A stretch of 64,000 nt of DNA from Thermohalobaculum sp039815685 (lineage in GTDB: Bacteria > Pseudomonadota > Alphaproteobacteria > Rhodobacterales > Rhodobacteraceae), in NCBI GenBank assembly GCA_039815685.1, contig JBCBYV010000003.1:62001-126000 (forward strand), read 5' to 3'. Below are positions 59,912 to 64,000 of the stretch, piece after piece. Position numbers and translations under genes: made by a program. Under the pieces are notes generated by a model. It saw nothing but the letters and a program-made list of their open reading frames with translations, was not told where the DNA came from and searched no databases. The stretch's first letter is position 1. Every line of letters starts with the position of its first letter.

Positions 59912-60501
59912 TTCAGGAGCTCGGCGGCGGTGACGATCGCGGCGGCGACCTCGGCGATGCGCTTGCCCTGATCCATCGCGGTGCGGCGCAACAGGGTGTA
60001 GGCCTCATCCTCCCCGATCCCGCGCGCGGCCATTAGCAGTCCCTTCGCGCGGTCGATGGTCTTGCGTTCCGCAAGTGCTGCCTTGGTCGCCTCCAACTCG
60101 CGCCGCATGCGGCTGACCATCTTGAAGCGAGCGATGGCAGCGTCCAGCACCGGTTTGATGCGCTCGGGCCGCAGCCCGTCGACCACGTAGGCGCTGATCC
60201 CGGCCTCGACGGCCGTCGTCGTCATCGCATCGTCCGAGCGATCGACGAACATCGCGACCGCTCGTTCGGTCGGCGCGGCCGCGATGGTCAGCTCCTCGAG
60301 GCTGTCGCGGCTCGGGTTCGCGATGTCGATCAGCACCACATCGGGGTCGAGTTCCACAACCCGACGGGAGAGCGCCGAGCTGTCGCCGATAACCGTGACA
60401 TCGAAGTCGCCCGCGCCGCGCAGGGCATCGACGACCTGATGGGCCCGCTCGGCATCGGGCTCGACGACGATGATCCGGAGGGCGGCGCCAGGCTTTGTCA
60501 T
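59908..60501 (-). CDS. nasT: Nitrate response antiterminator NasT (ANTAR domain)
   Basis: A 197-residue protein with a pseudo-receiver domain (1-125; LRIIVVEPDAERA, Asp59 in VVLIDIANPS) and a C-terminal ANTAR domain (about 130-190; LAERKTIDRAKGLLMAARGI, DEAYTLLRRTAMDQGKRIAE). ANTAR proteins bind paired hexaloop hairpins in leader RNA and prevent termination. Its likely target is the leader at 58591-58637. Divergent from mfd. Confidence 0.92.
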   Translation of the reverse strand: MTKPGAALRIIVVEPDAERAHQVVDALRGAGDFDVTVIGDSSALSRRVVELDPDVVLIDIANPSRDSLEELTIAAAPTERAVAMFVDRSDDAMTTTAVEAGISAYVVDGLRPERIKPVLDAAIARFKMVSRMRRELEATKAALAERKTIDRAKGLLMAARGIGEDEAYTLLRRTAMDQGKRIAEVAAAIVTAAELLK

Positions 60502-60665
60502 CGCATCATGATGCGGTGCCGTTCTTTATGATGCAATGCACAATGAAGCGCCCGCCCTAGAGCTCTTGGCACGCCGCGCGGTCGAGCGTCGCCCTGTGAG
60601 AAAAGCGGCTTTGCGCGTCCGGCACCGGGTTGCGGGTAGGCGCGGCGCGAGCTACCTCGGCGCGC

Positions 60666-63600
60666 GTGGACAAGACCGTGAACAAAGCGGAGCCCTTGCG
60701 GGCGGGACGCGTCACCGTGGGTGGGGCGCCCGAGGGCTATGACGCCAAGCGCGTCGCCGACCTGGCCGAGCGGGCAGGCGGGCCGGTGATCCATGTTGCC
60801 CGGGACGACGCGCGGGCTGCGGCCCTTCGCGACGCGCTGGCAATCTGGGCCCCTGCGCTGCCGGTCTTCGGGTTCCCGGCCTGGGATTGCCTGCCCTATG
60901 ACCGGGTCTCGCCGAACCCGGAGCTTGCCGCCGAACGCATGGCAACGCTCGCCCGTCTGGCCCGCCAGGCGCCCGAGGAGCCGGCGGTCATCGTCACGAC
61001 GCTCAATGCCGCAACCCAGAAAGTACCGCCGCGGGAAACCCTTAAGGCCGCAAGCTTCGGTGCACGCGCCGGGCATCGCGTGGAGGTCGAGGCGCTGACG
61101 GCATGGCTCGCGCGCATGGGCTTCAACCGCGCGACGACCGTCACGGAACATGGCGACTACGCCGTCCGCGGCGGGATCATCGATATCTTCCCGCCGGGCT
61201 CGAAGAACCCTGTGCGGCTCGACTTCTTCGGCGATGTGCTCGAGAGCATCCGCCGCTTCGACGCCTCGACCCAGCGGACAATCGCCAAGGTCAAGCGCCT
61301 GGCGTTTGCGCCTGCATCCGAGGTGATCCTCGATGAGACCTCGATCCAGAGGTTCCGGAGCCGGTACCGCGAGATCTTCGGCGCGCCCCGGATCGACGAC
61401 CCGCTCTACACCGCCGTCAGTGAAGGGCGGAAGCACCAGGGGATGGAGCACTGGCTACCGCTCTTCCACGACAGCCTCGAGACGCTCTTCGATTACCTGC
61501 CCGGCGCGCCGGTCGCGCTCGATGCGCAGACCGACCAGGCGCTGGCCGCGCGGACCGAGATGATCCAGGACCATTACGGTGCGCGGGTCGATGCGGGAAA
61601 GATGGCGACGGGCGCCGTGACGCCGGTGCGCCCGTGCCCGCCGGAGCTTCTTTATCTCGACGAGGCGGCCTGGGCCTCCGCGCTGCATGGCCGTACCGTC
61701 CATGCTTTCACGCCGCACAAGGTGCCTACGGGGCCCGGCGTGATCGATGCGGGTGGGCGGCCCGGCCGGTCCTTCGCGCCGGAGCGTCAGCAGGAAGCCG
61801 GCAACCTTTTCGGCGCGCTGGCGGATCATATCCGGGCACGCCTCCGCGACGGGCCCGTCGCCCTTGCCAGCTACTCCGAGGGCGCGCGGGACCGGCTGCA
61901 GGGTCTCCTCGCCGATCAGGGGTTCGATGACGTCACGCTCGCCGCTCATTGGCGGGACATCAAACCCGGCCTCAACCTGATCATCTGGCCGCTGGAGCAG
62001 GGGTTCCAGGCGCGTGAGGGCACGGTCATCGCTGAGCAGGACGTGCTCGGCGACCGGCTCATTCGCCGGGGCCGGCGCAACCGCCGGGCCGAGAACTTCC
62101 TGACCGAGGCGCAGAGCCTGATGGCCGGCGACCTGGTGGTTCATCTCGACCATGGGATCGGGCGCTATCTGGGGCTCGAGACCGTGACGGCTGTGGGCGC
62201 ACCGCATGAGTGTCTCGCGCTCGAATATGCAGGGAAGTCAAAGCTTTACCTGCCCGTCGAGAACATCGAACTCCTCAGCCGGTACGGTCAGGAGGCGGGC
62301 GAGCTCGACCGGCTGGGCGGTGGTGCCTGGCAGGCCAAGAAGGCCAAGATGAAGGAGCGGATCCGCGAAATGGCGGAGAAGCTCATCGGCGTTGCAGCCG
62401 AGCGAATGCTGCGCCGCGCGGACGAGCTTGAGCCCGAACCCGGCGGCTATGCCAAGTTCTGCGCGGGCTTTCCTTACACCGAGACCGACGATCAGCTCCG
62501 TTCCATCGAGGCGGTGCTTGAGGATCTCGGCAAAGGTCGGCCCATGGACCGGCTCATTTGCGGCGATGTGGGCTTCGGCAAGACCGAGGTGGCGTTGCGC
62601 GCGGCCTATGTCGCCGCTTCGTCAGGCATGCAGGTCGCGGTCGTCTGCCCGACGACGCTGCTCGCCCGACAGCACGCCAAGGAGTTTCAGGAGCGCTTCC
62701 GTGGGACCGGACTGCGTGTCCGACAGCTCTCGCGCTTCATCGGTGCGAAGGAGGCGGCGGAGACGAAGAAGGGGCTGGAAGCGGGCGAGATCGCGGTGGT
62801 CGTAGGTACCCATGCACTCCTGGCCAAGGGTATCAAGTTCTGCAATCTCGGCCTCTTAGTCATTGACGAAGAACAGCATTTTGGCGTGGCACACAAGGAG
62901 CGACTGAAGCAGCTTCGGACGGATGTCCACGTGCTGACCATGACCGCGACGCCCATTCCGCGGACGCTGCAGCTTGCCATGTCGGGCGTGCGGGAGCTTT
63001 CGGTCATCGCCACGCCGCCTGTCGACCGGCTGGCGGTGCGCACTTACATCGCACCCTTCGACGAGGTCACAGTGCGCGAGGCGCTGCTGCGCGAGCACTA
63101 CCGCGGCGGGCAGTCCTTCTTCGTCGTCCCGCGCATCAAGGACCTGCCCGAGGCGGAAGCGTTCCTTCGCGAGCAAGTGCCTGAAGTCAAACACATAACA
63201 GCCCATGGGCAGATGGCGGCAGGCACGCTCGATGAGCGGATGAACGCGTTCTATGACGGCGCCTATGACGTGCTGCTGGCAACGACTATCGTGGAGTCTG
63301 GGCTCGACATTCCTAGCGCCAACACGCTGATCGTTCACCGCGCGGACATGTTCGGGCTCGCGCAACTCTACCAGATCCGGGGCAGGGTGGGCCGGTCCAA
63401 GCTCCGCGCCTATGCGTATTTCACGACCGAGCCGCGCAAGCCCATGACGGCGCAGGCAGAGAAGCGGCTCAAGGTGCTGGGATCGTTGGATAGTTTGGGT
63501 GCGGGCTTCACGCTCGCATCGCACGACCTGGACCTTCGCGGTGCAGGCAACCTCCTGGGAGAGGAGCAGTCCGGCCATATCAAGGAGGTCGGCTACGAGC

Positions 63601-64000
63601 TTTACCAGGACATGTTGGAGGAGGCGATTGCCAAGCTCCGCTCTGGCGAGGCGGGTGTGGCACTGGATGACGAGACCTGGGCACCGCAGATCAATCTGGG
63701 GGTGCCGGTCCTGATCCCCGACGACTATGTCTCGGACCTCGATGTGAGGCTCGGGCTTTATCGCCGTTTGTCCGATCTCGAGACGCGGCAGGAGCTGGAA
63801 GGCTTCGCTGCCGAGCTGCATGACCGCTTCGGCAAGCCGCCGCGCGAGGTCGAGACGCTGCTCCGCGTTGTCCGTGTGAAGTCGATGTGCCGGCGCGCCG
63901 GCGTCGCCAAGCTGGATGCCGGCCCCAAGGGCGCGACGATCCAGTTCCGCAACGACCGCTTCGACAACCCGGCTGGGCTCGCCGACTACCTAGCCAGCCA
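60666..64000 (+). CDS. mfd: Transcription-repair coupling factor Mfd, 3' end cut by window edge
   Basis: About 1,111 codons of a protein usually near 1,150. It releases stalled RNA polymerase and recruits UvrA. The N-terminal UvrB-like part has VFGFPAWDCLPYDRVSPNPE. The polymerase-interaction domain has GDLVVHLDHGIGRYLG near residue 488. The translocase has Walker A GDVGFGKTEV (about 632) and DEEQHFG. The C-terminal UvrA-binding domain is entered but truncated. The frame opens with GTG at 60666; GTG at 60678 is also possible, and neither has a clear ribosome site. Confidence 0.93.
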   Translation, partial: MDKTVNKAEPLRAGRVTVGGAPEGYDAKRVADLAERAGGPVIHVARDDARAAALRDALAIWAPALPVFGFPAWDCLPYDRVSPNPELAAERMATLARLARQAPEEPAVIVTTLNAATQKVPPRETLKAASFGARAGHRVEVEALTAWLARMGFNRATTVTEHGDYAVRGGIIDIFPPGSKNPVRLDFFGDVLESIRRFDASTQRTIAKVKRLAFAPASEVILDETSIQRFRSRYREIFGAPRIDDPLYTAVSEGRKHQGMEHWLPLFHDSLETLFDYLPGAPVALDAQTDQALAARTEMIQDHYGARVDAGKMATGAVTPVRPCPPELLYLDEAAWASALHGRTVHAFTPHKVPTGPGVIDAGGRPGRSFAPERQQEAGNLFGALADHIRARLRDGPVALASYSEGARDRLQGLLADQGFDDVTLAAHWRDIKPGLNLIIWPLEQGFQAREGTVIAEQDVLGDRLIRRGRRNRRAENFLTEAQSLMAGDLVVHLDHGIGRYLGLETVTAVGAPHECLALEYAGKSKLYLPVENIELLSRYGQEAGELDRLGGGAWQAKKAKMKERIREMAEKLIGVAAERMLRRADELEPEPGGYAKFCAGFPYTETDDQLRSIEAVLEDLGKGRPMDRLICGDVGFGKTEVALRAAYVAASSGMQVAVVCPTTLLARQHAKEFQERFRGTGLRVRQLSRFIGAKEAAETKKGLEAGEIAVVVGTHALLAKGIKFCNLGLLVIDEEQHFGVAHKERLKQLRTDVHVLTMTATPIPRTLQLAMSGVRELSVIATPPVDRLAVRTYIAPFDEVTVREALLREHYRGGQSFFVVPRIKDLPEAEAFLREQVPEVKHITAHGQMAAGTLDERMNAFYDGAYDVLLATTIVESGLDIPSANTLIVHRADMFGLAQLYQIRGRVGRSKLRAYAYFTTEPRKPMTAQAEKRLKVLGSLDSLGAGFTLASHDLDLRGAGNLLGEEQSGHIKEVGYELYQDMLEEAIAKLRSGEAGVALDDETWAPQINLGVPVLIPDDYVSDLDVRLGLYRRLSDLETRQELEGFAAELHDRFGKPPREVETLLRVVRVKSMCRRAGVAKLDAGPKGATIQFRNDRFDNPAGLADYLAS

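Overview
The window is high-GC DNA, densely packed with genes on both strands. It looks like an alphaproteobacterial chromosome, most likely Rhodobacteraceae/Roseobacteraceae. The basis is a divergent DUF6477/DUF6456 pair (from memory of family distribution), an MttB-family gene beside guaA, and a NasT/NasS-controlled nitrate assimilation operon. It holds about 50 protein genes, two cut by the window edges (guaA at the left, mfd at the right), and one tRNA-Leu(CAA). I see no rRNA, CRISPR array, insertion sequence, integrase or phage gene.

Layout. 1-8.5 kb is mostly housekeeping: guaA, an MttB-type methyltransferase, DUF6477/DUF6456, an AlkA-like glycosylase, an esterase, an HNH nuclease, a thioesterase, dsbB and a DedA-like protein. 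8.6-10.9 kb is a compact three-gene redox unit: a cytochrome c with a CXXXCH haem site, a GMC flavoprotein, and a small Arg-rich anchored subunit. tRNA-Leu, a nitronate monooxygenase and a LysR regulator follow. 13.2-23.4 kb is an accessory surface-glycan region: GT2 enzymes, a DUF616 protein, a hexapeptide acetyltransferase, a 946-residue GT2-methyltransferase-GT2 fusion, a PhyH dioxygenase and two divergent sulfotransferases.

23.4-43.7 kb is a hopanoid locus. On the plus strand are hpnN, mlaC/hpnM, ispH, hpnH and a GT4 glycosyltransferase. On the minus strand are ispA with mlaA, and the run hpnC-D-E-shc-hpnG. hpnB diverges from hpnC. hpnA is the last gene of a tight minus-strand run with a PON-like propeller protein, a sulfotransferase and a HisC-like aminotransferase. 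Together these cover isoprenoid supply (IspH, IspA), squalene formation (HpnC, D, E), cyclisation (Shc), side-chain growth (HpnH, HpnG) and transport (HpnN, HpnM, MlaA). The hpnA run suggests additional head-group chemistry. hpnI-L, hpnO and hpnP are not in the window.

After a PQQ-type dehydrogenase, hemB and a HIBCH-like hydrolase, 47.3-60.5 kb is a complete assimilatory nitrate/nitrite unit read right to left: nasT, nasS, then a leader RNA, then nrtA, nrtB, nrtC, a globin, nirB, nirD, nasA and cobA. The leader has two hairpins with A1/G4 hexaloops followed by a GC-rich terminator, which is the expected target of the ANTAR antiterminator NasT. The globin lacks the proximal histidine. mfd begins at about 60.67 kb and runs off the right edge.
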